Assembly (NCBI GenBank): GCA_017397845.1
Contig: JAFQHU010000003.1
Location: forward strand, 310,001-374,000
From: Clostridia bacterium
Lineage (GTDB): Bacteria; Bacillota; Clostridia; Oscillospirales; Acutalibacteraceae
DNA: 64,000 nt
Direction of reading: 5' to 3'
This document shows positions 53,292 through 61,846 of this stretch, piece after piece. The position numbers were made by a program, and so were the translations under genes. Position 1 is the first letter of the stretch; each line of letters begins with the position of its first letter. The notes under the pieces were generated by a model, which saw nothing but the letters and a program-made list of their open reading frames with translations, was not told where the DNA came from and did not search any database.

Positions 53292-54428
53292 TTATTTAAC
53301 CAGCTCATATAATTTCTGTGTAAAGGAATATCTTTTCATCAGCTCCTCTATACCCGAAAGCTCAGGTGTGAGGGGCTTTTTTAATTTACAGCGAAGCATA
53401 AGATTTTTAGGTGAATGAGCGAAATCAACAAATTCGATTATATCAGTATCATAACCGCAAAGCCGCAAAATCTCCGCTCGGATGCTGTCGGTAAGAAGTG
53501 CGGAAAATCTTTCTTTGATAAGTCCGTGAGAAAGCAGAATATCGTAATCTCCGCCCCTCTTTATGGAGGAGCAAATTTCGTGTTGACAGCAAGGAACAGA
53601 AAAGATATGCTTTACTCTGTGACTTATAGCGTGATAAAGAGCAAAATCTGTGGCAATATCGCAGGCGTGAAGTGTAATTACCATATCAACCTCACCCTCA
53701 AAAAGCTCTCCCTTGGTTACATCATTGACATAAAATTTCAAACCGTCATAGCCGTAAGCTTCTGCAATTTTATTACAGCTTTCAACCACATCCTCTTTCA
53801 GGTCATAGCCTAAAACAGTAGCCTTGACCTTTTTAATGTGAGTAAAATAATAATAGACGATAAAGGTCAGATATGATTTGCCGCAACCGAAATCAAGAAT
53901 AGTAATTTCATCCTTATTCATTTTATTGAAGCTGTCATCTATTATTTCAATGAAGCGGTTAATTTGCTTATACTTATCATATTTGCTGTTAACTACCTTA
54001 AAATCCTTTGTAAAAACACCAAGGTCAACGAGAGCCGGTATATTTTCACCTTGTTTAAGAATATAGGATTTTTCATTATTATGATTTTTCGGCTCGACTT
54101 TTTTCACGGAGTTTACCGTTTCTTTTCTCTTTATCTTGTCAGGGAAAACCGTATAATGGATATTTACGCCCTCTGCCGTAACAGAAATCTGGCGAAAAAC
54201 TTTTTCTCCTGTTTCAGTCAGCCATATAAGAAAGTCTTCTTTGGTAAGATTTTCGTGAAAAACCTTGTTATCTTTGAATTTTTCGAGTTGCCAGAATGTA
54301 CCCCTTTTACTTTTGAAGGATCTTGCTGTTATTTTAGAAAACTCATAGCTTTCATTTTTTCTTTCACTGAGAGCTATCTTTTTTATTTTTTCTTCCAAAG
54401 AAATAATATCTTCCGTAATAATACTCAT
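53292..54428 (-). CDS. SAM-dependent methyltransferase (METTL25/RRNAD1-like fold)
   Basis: A 378-residue class I methyltransferase. The SAM motif is DFGCGKSYLTFIVYY near residue 186, and LHACDIATDFALYHAI near 263 and VPCCQHEI near 285 match the methyltransferase-32 group. The N-terminal 120 residues form a separate helical/beta domain. Target could be RNA or protein; no partner gene is near. It is a lone minus-strand gene that ends at a bidirectional terminator. AGAGGTGTAAAA ribosome binding site. Confidence 0.8.
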   Translation of the reverse strand: MSIITEDIISLEEKIKKIALSERKNESYEFSKITARSFKSKRGTFWQLEKFKDNKVFHENLTKEDFLIWLTETGEKVFRQISVTAEGVNIHYTVFPDKIKRKETVNSVKKVEPKNHNNEKSYILKQGENIPALVDLGVFTKDFKVVNSKYDKYKQINRFIEIIDDSFNKMNKDEITILDFGCGKSYLTFIVYYYFTHIKKVKATVLGYDLKEDVVESCNKIAEAYGYDGLKFYVNDVTKGELFEGEVDMVITLHACDIATDFALYHAISHRVKHIFSVPCCQHEICSSIKRGGDYDILLSHGLIKERFSALLTDSIRAEILRLCGYDTDIIEFVDFAHSPKNLMLRCKLKKPLTPELSGIEELMKRYSFTQKLYELVK

Positions 54429-54507
54429 TTTTACACCTCTGTTTTTTTCTGACAGTATAATAACACAAATAAAATTAAAAGTATAGCCGTAAATTTAATT
54501 TTTTCGG

Positions 54508-54536
54508 TTGACTACTGTCTTTAAATAATATATAAT
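54508..54536 (+). promoter_or_regulatory. Sigma-A promoter of the sulfatase operon
   Basis: TTGACT, 17-bp spacer, TATAAT upstream of a leader with a GCCGTT/AACGGC hairpin and AAGGTG ribosome binding site. Confidence 0.8.
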
Positions 54537-54593
54537 TTATCTAATACATAAAGGAAAGGATGCCGTTCCTGAAAACGGCAAAAAGGTGAACTT

Positions 54594-56624
54594 ATGAAAA
54601 AAAAGATTACCCTTGACACCTCTAAGAAGGTATTTCCCATTATCCTTATGATATTGGGTATCGGTGTTATGGCTGCGCAGCTTATTACAAGACTTAATCT
54701 CGTTAATTTGGTAAGTCTTCTTTACTGCTGCATCATGTCTGCAATTATTTTTCTCTCACTCATTATCAAAAAAAAGGTCTATGCTCCCATGATTTTCGGT
54801 TATGCCGCTTCGTCGGTCGGTATGATTATCTTTCACATTATATGGGGTGCCGATGCAGGCTTTGGCGCTTTCCTCGCTGACAAACAGGCAGGATGGTCAA
54901 GTGCAGCCAATGCTCTTTTTACAGGTGAAGGTTCTTTTATCACCCGTTTGGGCGGTAATATTCTTATGGCACTCCCTGCTGCTGTATGTTTGTGGGGACT
55001 TTTCTTCCTCGCAAAAAAGAAATGCGAAAAAACCACCGTTAAAAAGATTTCTTCTTTCGCTTTAAGCATTCTTCTTATGCTCGCATCTGTCCTTGCCGTG
55101 CTCATGGGCAACCACAGAAGCAAGCCTGTAACAGAAAGACTTTGGGACGGCCACGACGATTATCTCAAAAATGTGGACAAGACAAAAAGCGACAACCCAA
55201 ATGTTCTTTTCATCCTTATGGACGATATGGGCTACGGTGATACATCTCTCAACGGTGCTATCTATGACACACCCAATATGGACTCCATCGGCGAAAACGG
55301 ACTCAACTTCACAAACTTCTATTCAGGCTATTCAGTTTGCTCCCCTGCCCGATTTGCTACTCTCACAGGACGTTATCCCTACAGAGGCTATGCAGATAAT
55401 GTAATTTATCCCACAGTACAGACTACAGGAAACTTTGCTCAGACCAGAGTTTACAACTCCTTTGAAATGGGCAACAATGTCGACGGTATGCTCGGTGACG
55501 AAATTACCATCGCAGAAGTATTCCAGAATGCAGGTTATGCAACAGGTGCTTTCGGTAAATGGCACTTAGGTGACTACGGCGAATATCTTCCCACAAACCA
55601 GGGCTTCGATTATTTCTACGGCAGCCACCATGTAAACGATATGTATGCATTCTATCATGTCAGCGAAGAAAACGGTGAATACGAAATCGTTCACAGCAAT
55701 TCTGAGCTCCGTGATGAAAACGGCAAAAAAGACCAAAGTCCTCTCACTGAATGGATTCACGGTGAAATCACCGAATGGATCACAGACACAGTCAAAAATA
55801 CGGACAAACCATTCTTTGCTTACTACGCTACTCCCTGGCCTCACGGCCCCGTATTTGCCGGTGACGATTTTGACGGAGTCAGCGGTATGGGCACTTATGT
55901 AGACTGTCTGACAGAATTTGATACATATCTCGGCAAGCTCTTTAATACACTTGAAGAGCTCGGAGAGCTCGAAGATACCATTATTATTTTCACAAGTGAC
56001 AACGGTCCCGCTCTCGAAGGCTCTATCGGTGATCTTCGCGGCGGTAAGTATTTGGCCTACGAAGGCGGTCAAAAGGTTCCCTTTATGCTCAGATGGGATA
56101 ATAACGGAGGTCTTTTCGAAAAAGGCGAGGTAAGAACTGAAAGTGCCACCTCCACCGACTTCTTCCCCACTCTTATCGAGCTCTGCGGCATCACAGGCAA
56201 CGGCGGTACAAAGAATTATCTTCCTACCGACCGCGTTATTGACGGTGTTTCAATAATGCCCGTTATCAAAAATAACACTCCCGTTCACGGTGAAGAGAAT
56301 CCCATTCTCCATATGAAGAGAGAGGATATCAAAGCAATCCAGTACACCGTAAACTCAAAGAGCGTCAAGGAAGCTTATCCCGAATATAAATACGATATTC
56401 TAAACAGAGAGTATATCACCTTTAAATATTTCGATAAGATTCAGAACGATAACTCCGCATTCTGGGACAAAAACAGAAAGAATTGGCTCCACATTCTTTC
56501 CGATGACTATCAGGAAAACTACAACCGAACTCCTGTTTATCCTGAAATTTCCGCAAAAATGGGTGAAAAGCTTAAGGAAATTCAGAAGGGCTTCGCAGAA
56601 AACAGAAGAGGTATCGTAAAATAA
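54594..56624 (+). CDS. Membrane-anchored formylglycine sulfatase
   Basis: A 676-residue sulfatase with four to five N-terminal membrane helices (about 15-185) and a catalytic domain from about 200. The active-site Cys249 lies in CSPARFATLTGRYP, the Cys-type formylglycine signature; metal residues are in LMDDMGYGD and TSDNGPALEG, GKWHLG is the conserved strand. It hydrolyses sulfate esters, perhaps on host glycans or sulfolipids; the substrate is unknown. The stop overlaps the maturase start (TAATG), so both are made together. Confidence 0.94.
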   Translation: MKKKITLDTSKKVFPIILMILGIGVMAAQLITRLNLVNLVSLLYCCIMSAIIFLSLIIKKKVYAPMIFGYAASSVGMIIFHIIWGADAGFGAFLADKQAGWSSAANALFTGEGSFITRLGGNILMALPAAVCLWGLFFLAKKKCEKTTVKKISSFALSILLMLASVLAVLMGNHRSKPVTERLWDGHDDYLKNVDKTKSDNPNVLFILMDDMGYGDTSLNGAIYDTPNMDSIGENGLNFTNFYSGYSVCSPARFATLTGRYPYRGYADNVIYPTVQTTGNFAQTRVYNSFEMGNNVDGMLGDEITIAEVFQNAGYATGAFGKWHLGDYGEYLPTNQGFDYFYGSHHVNDMYAFYHVSEENGEYEIVHSNSELRDENGKKDQSPLTEWIHGEITEWITDTVKNTDKPFFAYYATPWPHGPVFAGDDFDGVSGMGTYVDCLTEFDTYLGKLFNTLEELGELEDTIIIFTSDNGPALEGSIGDLRGGKYLAYEGGQKVPFMLRWDNNGGLFEKGEVRTESATSTDFFPTLIELCGITGNGGTKNYLPTDRVIDGVSIMPVIKNNTPVHGEENPILHMKREDIKAIQYTVNSKSVKEAYPEYKYDILNREYITFKYFDKIQNDNSAFWDKNRKNWLHILSDDYQENYNRTPVYPEISAKMGEKLKEIQKGFAENRRGIVK

Positions 56625-57703
56625 TGCCGGCATTATCTATTATGATAAAGCCCGCCTCAAGTCTCTGCAATTTAAGATGCAAATACTGCTTTTACTGTGA
56701 TGTAGTTTCACAAAGAGAGGTATCCTCCTTCGGTGTTATGAATGAGGATACAGCAGAAAACCTTATAAAAAACGCCCTGGAATTCGCAGACGGCTGCTCT
56801 GTCGCCTTCGCCTTTCAGGGCGGTGAACCATTGATCGCAGGACTTGACTATTTCAGATTTTTTACAGAAAAGGTAAAGGAGTACAACAGTAAAAGGTCGG
56901 AGATTTTTTACTCCATCCAAACCAACGGTACTCTCGTTACCGATGAGTGGGCTGAATTTTTCCGTGAAAATAAATTTTTGGTAGGCCTCAGTCTCGACGG
57001 TGATTTCGAGGGAAACAGATTCCGTGTGGACGAAAAAAGGCAGAATTCCTACTATAAAATCATCAAGGCGGCAAACAAGTTCAAAAAGCATCAGGTTGAG
57101 TTTAATATTCTCACCGTTCTTACAGGCTACTGTGCCGAAAATGCCGAAAGGATATATAAATACTTCCGTGCCAACGGCTTTAAGTATATTCAGTTTATCC
57201 CCTGTCTGCGTCCTATGGGCGACGATACACAAAGCGAGCTTTATATGACAAACGACCAATATGCTGACTTTCTGATTAAGATTTTTAACCTTTATGTAAA
57301 GGATTTCGTCAGAGGTAATTATATCAGCATCCGTCAGTTCGATAATTGGGTGAGAATGTACTTAGGTGAAAGAGCCGAGCAGTGCGGTCTTATGGGACAC
57401 TGTACCCATCAGTTCGTGGCAGAGGGTAACGGAAACATTTACCCCTGTGACTTCTACTGTACGGACGAGTGGCTTTTAGGTAACATCAACGAGGACAGTC
57501 TCGAAGATATGGCGAACAGTCAGAAGGCAAAGGATTTCATTATGGAGAGTCTGCCCGTGAGGAAAGAGTGCAAGGAGTGCAGATTTTATCCCCTATGCCG
57601 TGCAGGAGGCTGTAAGAGAAACAAGGAAAGTGAAGATTACTGTGTGGCTTACAAGCGCTTTTTCGGAGCGTGTATGCCGCTGTTCAGGATGTTCAAAAAG
57701 TAA
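56624..57703 (+). CDS. Anaerobic sulfatase-maturating enzyme (radical SAM)
   Basis: A 359-residue radical SAM enzyme that converts the sulfatase Cys to formylglycine without oxygen. The SAM cluster Cys15, Cys19, Cys22 (LCNLRCKYC), FQGGEPLIAGLDYF near 67 and the C-terminal SPASM-type Cys set (CGLMGHC, CDFYC, CKECRFYPLC near 235-330) fit anSME. Overlap of one base with the sulfatase gene and shared promoter show that they are one unit. Confidence 0.94.
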   Translation: MPALSIMIKPASSLCNLRCKYCFYCDVVSQREVSSFGVMNEDTAENLIKNALEFADGCSVAFAFQGGEPLIAGLDYFRFFTEKVKEYNSKRSEIFYSIQTNGTLVTDEWAEFFRENKFLVGLSLDGDFEGNRFRVDEKRQNSYYKIIKAANKFKKHQVEFNILTVLTGYCAENAERIYKYFRANGFKYIQFIPCLRPMGDDTQSELYMTNDQYADFLIKIFNLYVKDFVRGNYISIRQFDNWVRMYLGERAEQCGLMGHCTHQFVAEGNGNIYPCDFYCTDEWLLGNINEDSLEDMANSQKAKDFIMESLPVRKECKECRFYPLCRAGGCKRNKESEDYCVAYKRFFGACMPLFRMFKK

Positions 57704-57715
57704 AACAATCTATTT

Positions 57716-57744
57716 CGGTGTAACCAAAAAACGAGGTTACACCG
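57716..57744 (+). terminator. Terminator after the maturase gene
   Basis: Perfect 10-bp stem CGGTGTAACC / GGTTACACCG followed by TTTTTC. Confidence 0.9.
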
Positions 57745-57833
57745 TTTTTCTGTTTATCAAGACAAACTCTACGATTCATAGGTTGATAATTTGAGCAGCT
57801 TTTGATATTCTTTTATTAAGGGTGGTGTTGGAT

Positions 57834-58553
57834 ATGACTTCAAAAGAATGCGGCATATTTATTGCCGAACTCCGTAAAGAAAACAAGCTTACACAAAAGG
57901 AGCTTGCAGAAAAAATAAATGTTTCTGATAAAGCCGTCTCAAGATGGGAAACAGGTAAGGGATATCCTGATGTTGCTTCGCTTGTATCTTTAAGTGAATA
58001 CTTTGGTGTCAGCGTAAATGAACTGTTGGCCGGTAAAAAATTAACTGATGAGAACATTAAAGAAACAGCTGATGAAAATTTGATTTCTGTTTTTGAACAA
58101 GTACAAAATAACAGAAAGCAACAAAATTTTAAGGTTGCTGTATATACATCAGTTATGCTTGTAGTTTTACTTCCTGTATTAGTAATAATAGGTAAAGAAT
58201 TGTTTGTTTCGACGGTAACGCAGATACAACCTGAAAATTTAATTTCTGCGATTATTTCAGCTGTTGTCGGCATAGTATTATTGATTGTCGGAATTTTAAT
58301 CCGAAAAGGTAATGTTTCTCTACTGCACTCATATCACTATAAAAATGTTACCGATATGGATGCTTATGCAAAAGAGTTAGGCAGTGCCGTGATGTTTATA
58401 TGTATTCCGGCATTTATAAACGGATTTATGACTTTGTTTGTACATATAAAAATCGTGTCTGTAATAAGTTCAGTATTGTTTTTTACAGGTATGATTATCT
58501 GTGTTATACATATTTTTAAGGTGCAGACAAAGCATAACGGCAGTCTGTTTTAA
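57834..58553 (+). CDS. XRE-type regulator with membrane domain
   Basis: A 239-residue protein: helix-turn-helix at about 8-62 (LRKENKLTQKELAEKINVSD, AVSRWETGKGYPDVASLV), a linker, then four membrane helices from about 105 to 230. HTH-membrane fusions of this kind are common in Clostridia; they may sense membrane stress. The ATG at 57834 is chosen because AAGGGTGG lies 8-9 bases upstream. Target unknown. Confidence 0.85.
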   Translation: MTSKECGIFIAELRKENKLTQKELAEKINVSDKAVSRWETGKGYPDVASLVSLSEYFGVSVNELLAGKKLTDENIKETADENLISVFEQVQNNRKQQNFKVAVYTSVMLVVLLPVLVIIGKELFVSTVTQIQPENLISAIISAVVGIVLLIVGILIRKGNVSLLHSYHYKNVTDMDAYAKELGSAVMFICIPAFINGFMTLFVHIKIVSVISSVLFFTGMIICVIHIFKVQTKHNGSLF

Positions 58554-58586
58554 GCAAGTGTTCAAAAACATCGAACAAAAAAATGC

Positions 58587-58608
58587 GGCGGGATGAGGTC
58601 ATCCCGCC
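58587..58608. terminator. Bidirectional terminator, second GGCGGGATGA stem
   Basis: GGCGGGATGA / TCATCCCGCC, the same stem as at 53263-53284 with a GG loop, between convergent genes. Confidence 0.88.
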
Positions 58609-58614
58609 ATACTT

Positions 58615-59967
58615 TTATTTTAAAAACAGCGTAGCATTATAATCATCTATATCATAATTACCTGCTGTGTTTTTAAGGACATCATAAAGGTCAAGCTTGT
58701 CACCCTTTTTATCCTTAAGCTCAATCTTTTTAAGAATGAAACGGATTCTCTTAAGGAAGGCAAGAAGCAAATCACCCTTTGGTGAGCCTTCCTTAAAGTG
58801 CTGATTGCCCTCAAAGATATTTCTAACAAGCTCTGCAGCATATTCCAAAAGAGTAATCTTTCTGATACTCTTGTCACAACTGATAAAAAGGATACGGGCA
58901 AGGGTACCGACTTTAATCTTACAGATTATCTTGCCTACAATACCGAGGAGCTTTTTAGTGACACCCTTATCCTCGATATGAAATTTTCCCATCATTCTCG
59001 GCGTGTCATAGGCCATATCCGTAAGGACATTGACTATCATATTATCGAACATATCGGAAAGATACTGCTTACAGTCCTTGCCCTTAGTGTCGAAATCGAA
59101 ATCGGGTGTGGCTATACTCTTTATATCCACGGTCTTTTCATCCTTAAAGGTAACAAGACGGATAAAAGCTGGGTCGGCAATTACGGCGCCTGTGCAGACA
59201 TCGAAGAATTTATTGCCCTTTTCGGTTATGTACTCGTTTATGCTCTGATTATGCATATGCCCCGTGAAAATGAGATGCACTCCCCTGTCGGCAAGAAATG
59301 CGGCAAAGTCAAAGGGTTTACGGATAGTGGCAGGCTTAATAACGGAGAAAATGGGCTGACCGGGTAAAACGGGATAGTGAAGCATAGCAAACATCGTCTG
59401 TCCGTCTTTACGAGCCTTTTCAGCCTGCTCGTCAATCCATTCGAGCTGGTCTTCGTCAAAGTTATACTGTCCGTCCTCTTTGAAATCAGCATTAAGAGCC
59501 AAAAGACGAACATTTTCGCTTATCTGCGCCACATAGGAAAGATGCTTTCTGTCGCTCGCTATGGCATTATGAAAACCGAAATCACCGTAAATGTCGAAAA
59601 GCTCATCACGATCGATTCCTTCGGGGTTGTATCTGCCGTTTTCACCGAAGGCAAACGGTTCACCGCAATCATGGTCGGCAGTAACGACAAAGATTTTCTT
59701 TCCGCTGTCCTTAAGCTCACGGAGAAGTGCAGTAAACTCTTCGTGACTTTTCTTTTCGCCGTTGAAAACAAGGTCACCGGCAATAAGGACCGTATCAGCC
59801 TCGTCAGCTTTTTTCAGGTATTCAATCACACTTTTATTGATGCTTTCAGTTTCAGCAAAGCATTTCTGCTCATAGTGCATAAAATCATCGTACTCATCAC
59901 CGGAACATCCCAAGCATGAGGCAAAATAATGAGGATCGGTAATAAGATAAAATTTCGTTTCTTTCAT
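58615..59967 (-). CDS. Calcineurin-like metallophosphoesterase
   Basis: A 450-residue cytosolic phosphoesterase. Metal motifs are all present: ITDPHYFA (about 9), LIAGDLVFNGEKKSHEEF near 61, VTADHDCGEPF (about 95; GNHD equivalent with ADHD), LHYPVL near 199, and FTGHMHNQS near 240. A C-terminal helical extension (300-450) is unusual. Probably a phosphodiesterase or protein phosphatase; substrate unknown. Lone gene with GGAAAAGGAAAA ribosome binding site. Confidence 0.87.
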   Translation of the reverse strand: MKETKFYLITDPHYFASCLGCSGDEYDDFMHYEQKCFAETESINKSVIEYLKKADEADTVLIAGDLVFNGEKKSHEEFTALLRELKDSGKKIFVVTADHDCGEPFAFGENGRYNPEGIDRDELFDIYGDFGFHNAIASDRKHLSYVAQISENVRLLALNADFKEDGQYNFDEDQLEWIDEQAEKARKDGQTMFAMLHYPVLPGQPIFSVIKPATIRKPFDFAAFLADRGVHLIFTGHMHNQSINEYITEKGNKFFDVCTGAVIADPAFIRLVTFKDEKTVDIKSIATPDFDFDTKGKDCKQYLSDMFDNMIVNVLTDMAYDTPRMMGKFHIEDKGVTKKLLGIVGKIICKIKVGTLARILFISCDKSIRKITLLEYAAELVRNIFEGNQHFKEGSPKGDLLLAFLKRIRFILKKIELKDKKGDKLDLYDVLKNTAGNYDIDDYNATLFLK

Positions 59968-60061
59968 ATTTTCCTTTTCCTTTCGGTTTTTACACTTCTA
60001 TCTTAACAGATTTTTTCTCATAAAGCAATAGCCAAAAAATCAAGAAATATTCTTTAATCAA

Positions 60062-60090
60062 TTGACAAGAGGAGCTCTCTGTGATATAAT
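60062..60090 (+). promoter_or_regulatory. Consensus promoter of tRNA-Val
   Basis: TTGACA (60062-60067), 17-bp spacer, TATAAT (60085-60090), about 30 bp before the tRNA. Confidence 0.93.
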
Positions 60091-60119
60091 CATCAAAGTT
60101 GAAAGACGAAACAGAATAT

Positions 60120-60196
60120 GAGGGTGTAGCTCAGTTGGTCAGAGTACTTGCTTGACATGCAAGGGGTCGGTGGTTCGAGCCCACTCATCCTCACCA
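60120..60196 (+). tRNA. tRNA-Val (GAC)
   Basis: A complete cloverleaf with encoded CCA: acceptor GAGGGTG / CATCCTC (one G-U), D arm GCTC...GAGT, anticodon arm TTGC-TTGACAT-GCAA with anticodon GAC, T arm GGTGG-TTCGAGC-CCACT. A strong promoter and terminator flank it. Confidence 0.96.
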
Positions 60197-60198
60197 AA

Positions 60199-60230
60199 AA
60201 AAGACAAGCTTCTTCGGAAGCTTGTCTTTT
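60199..60230 (+). terminator. Terminator of tRNA-Val
   Basis: Fourteen-bp stem AAAAGACAAGCTTC / GAAGCTTGTCTTTT with a TTCG loop and T-run. Confidence 0.95.
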
Positions 60231-60236
60231 TTTATT

Positions 60237-60418
60237 CAATCCGAAGGATTGATATGTAACCGCCGTCAGGCGTATGTAATCACGCGTAGCGTGTATGTCA
60301 TTATTTGGTGCATTTATCCTTCGGATTGATTACATACCTTTCTGCGAAAGGATTACATGCATCACTTTGTGATGATTACATTCCGTCTTTGACGGATTGC
60401 ATGCAAGGCTTCGCCTTG
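60237..60418. repeat. Array of eight mini-hairpins with TTACAT-type spacers
   Basis: Eight short stems with 3-4 nt loops follow one another: CAATCC/GGATTG (60237), CGCC/GGCG (60261), CACGC/GCGTG (60281), ATCC/GGAT (60316), CCTTTC/GAAAGG (60337), CATCAC/GTGATG (60360), TCCGTC/GACGGA (60382), CAAGGC/GCCTTG (60404). The stems differ but all pair perfectly. Spacers share a GATATGTAA / ATTACAT / ATTGCAT core, and the last four units repeat every 22-23 nt. It lies immediately after the tRNA-Val terminator. Confidence 0.85.
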
Positions 60419-60464
60419 ATTTTTTGTGGGGACACCCGCACCCGATTTATAAAAAGAAAAACTA

Positions 60465-60493
60465 TTGATTTTTTCGCATAAAAATGCTAAACT
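60465..60493 (+). promoter_or_regulatory. Promoter of the candidate structured RNA
   Basis: TTGATT (60465-60470), 17-bp spacer, TAAACT (60488-60493); start expected at about 60500, the first base of the long stem. Confidence 0.6.
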
Positions 60494-60499
60494 AATTAT

Positions 60500-60718
60500 G
60501 CCAAACAAACTGAATAAACAGAATTGACGGGGATATTTTATCTTTTTACGGGATAATTATATCTTTATTTTGTCATAATGAATTAGGACTTTGTTAAAAA
60601 TGCAGATTCCATTAATTCATTATGGCTTGGATTGTTATATCCCCATTCTGTTTAGTTTGTTTGGCGACAATCGGAGTTTGCGTTTTATGTGCGTCAGCTT
60701 CGGTTGGCGCACTTTTTT
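60500..60718 (+). ncRNA. Candidate structured non-coding RNA with long bulged stem
   Basis: From 60500 to 60665 the sequence folds on itself: GCCAAACAAAC with GTTTGTTTGGC (11 bp), then TAAACAGAAT with ATTCTGTTTA (10 bp), then GGGGATAT with ATATCCCC (8 bp), separated on the 5-prime arm only by TGAA and TGAC bulges. An asymmetric internal region follows, and an apical stem CATAATGAATTA / TAATTCATTATG. A promoter precedes it and a hairpin with six T ends it near 60718. The long rod with central bubble is 6S-like in outline, but I cannot assign a family. Confidence 0.65.
60689..60718 (+). terminator. Terminator of the candidate RNA
   Basis: GTGCG / CGCAC stem with inner CA/TG pairs and a six-T run. 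Confidence 0.85.
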
Positions 60719-60819
60719 ATTTGTGGGATAAAATTGTGTAGCTTTATGGAAGGAGAAAAGGAAGAAAAATATCCACAGAATTTATCACAACAAAAATAAA
60801 AAATATGAGGTGTAAAACA

Positions 60820-61674
60820 ATGAAAAAAATATTAGCACTTGTTCTTTCTGTTATTATGCTTTTATCCGTAATACCTGTGGCTTATGCGGAAAGAGTAATT
60901 TATTCACCTGAGGTCGAGCAGTATATTGAAATTATGTTGAGAATTATATCTTATCGTGAAAATTTGTACGAATCTGGACACGAGTATGACTCCGGCATAG
61001 ATGTAGATTTTAAAAAAGTTTCCGATATTCTAAATAATAAGTATCGAGAATTTGTAGTTCTTGGTTATCATGAATTGCCTGAACCAAGTTATGAAAATAT
61101 TAAAATGATAGATAAGAATGCTTTGGTAGATTTCAACAGAATCATGCAACCCGCCATAGATGAGGTGGAAGCAAAAATTACAAGTGGCGAAATTAAGGTT
61201 GTTATAAACACTTATGAGCTTGTTAAATATTATTATTCCGGCTTTATTTATTATGATGAAGATGAATTTAACAGAATTGTTGATTATATAGGAAATAATG
61301 AAAAATACGCTGAACTGGGCAACATAGCAATGGATAGTCTGAACGAAATGTTAAAATACCGTGATGATCCAAATGTAAAAATTACACAGGCTGAATTTGA
61401 TGCGATGTTTAAAGAAAAATACGCTCCTTTTTGGGATATGGTTATCAACTGTCTTGACGGCAACCACCCATACAGTGAATACATATCAAACAATGATGCC
61501 ACCGAAGAAGCCGACGGCACAAAGACCGCTACCTGTGAATTCTGCGGTGCAACCGATACAGTTGTTGACGAAGGCTCAAAGCTCGTTAAAGAAGAGGAAA
61601 ACTTATCATTTTTTGCAAGGCTTTTTGCTTTGATAAAAGCATTCTTTGAAAAAATCTTTTCAATCTTTGGTTGA
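60820..61674 (+). CDS. Secreted protein with Cys-pair repeat and amphipathic C-terminal helix
   Basis: A 284-residue exported protein; the ATG at 60820 follows GAGGTG. Signal peptide 1-23 (MKKILALVLSVIMLLSVIPV...YA), a helical acidic body (25-220), then one copy of a clostridial surface-protein motif around residues 222-258 (SEYISNNDATEEADG, TATCEFCGATDTVVDEGSK) and an aromatic C-terminal helix LSFFARLFALIKAFFEKIF with final SIFG. No sortase signal. Its terminal helix resembles the free peptides at 33-44 kb. Function unknown. It lies between tRNA-Val and a partial tRNA copy. Confidence 0.8.
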   Translation: MKKILALVLSVIMLLSVIPVAYAERVIYSPEVEQYIEIMLRIISYRENLYESGHEYDSGIDVDFKKVSDILNNKYREFVVLGYHELPEPSYENIKMIDKNALVDFNRIMQPAIDEVEAKITSGEIKVVINTYELVKYYYSGFIYYDEDEFNRIVDYIGNNEKYAELGNIAMDSLNEMLKYRDDPNVKITQAEFDAMFKEKYAPFWDMVINCLDGNHPYSEYISNNDATEEADGTKTATCEFCGATDTVVDEGSKLVKEEENLSFFARLFALIKAFFEKIFSIFG

Positions 61675-61699
61675 TTAAGAATATTTTATTAAGATAACG

Positions 61700-61721
61700 G
61701 CGCGGGGTACAAGCTCCGCGC
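61700..61721 (+). terminator. Terminator after the secreted-protein gene
   Basis: GCGCGG / CCGCGC stem with a T-rich tail, 25 bp past the stop codon. Confidence 0.8.
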
Positions 61722-61846
61722 TTTTCTTTTTTCACTCTTGGTGTTTCACTAAAAACAGGTCAACAACTTGCTCGAAAAACCGAAATAACGATTATTAAAA
61801 GCAAGAGAAATGCTATGAAAATCGTACCTTAACGCCGTCAGGCTGG

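Noticed and set aside
55566..56072. Open frame antisense to the sulfatase
   Set aside because: Overlaps a certain gene entirely and lacks a start signal or homology.
60237..60418. CRISPR array
   Set aside because: Units do not share a constant repeat, spacers are too short, and no cas genes are present.
60500..60665. Miniature inverted-repeat transposable element
   Set aside because: No target-site duplication flanks it, the arms differ only by bulges on one side, and promoter and terminator fit a transcribed RNA better; not fully excluded.
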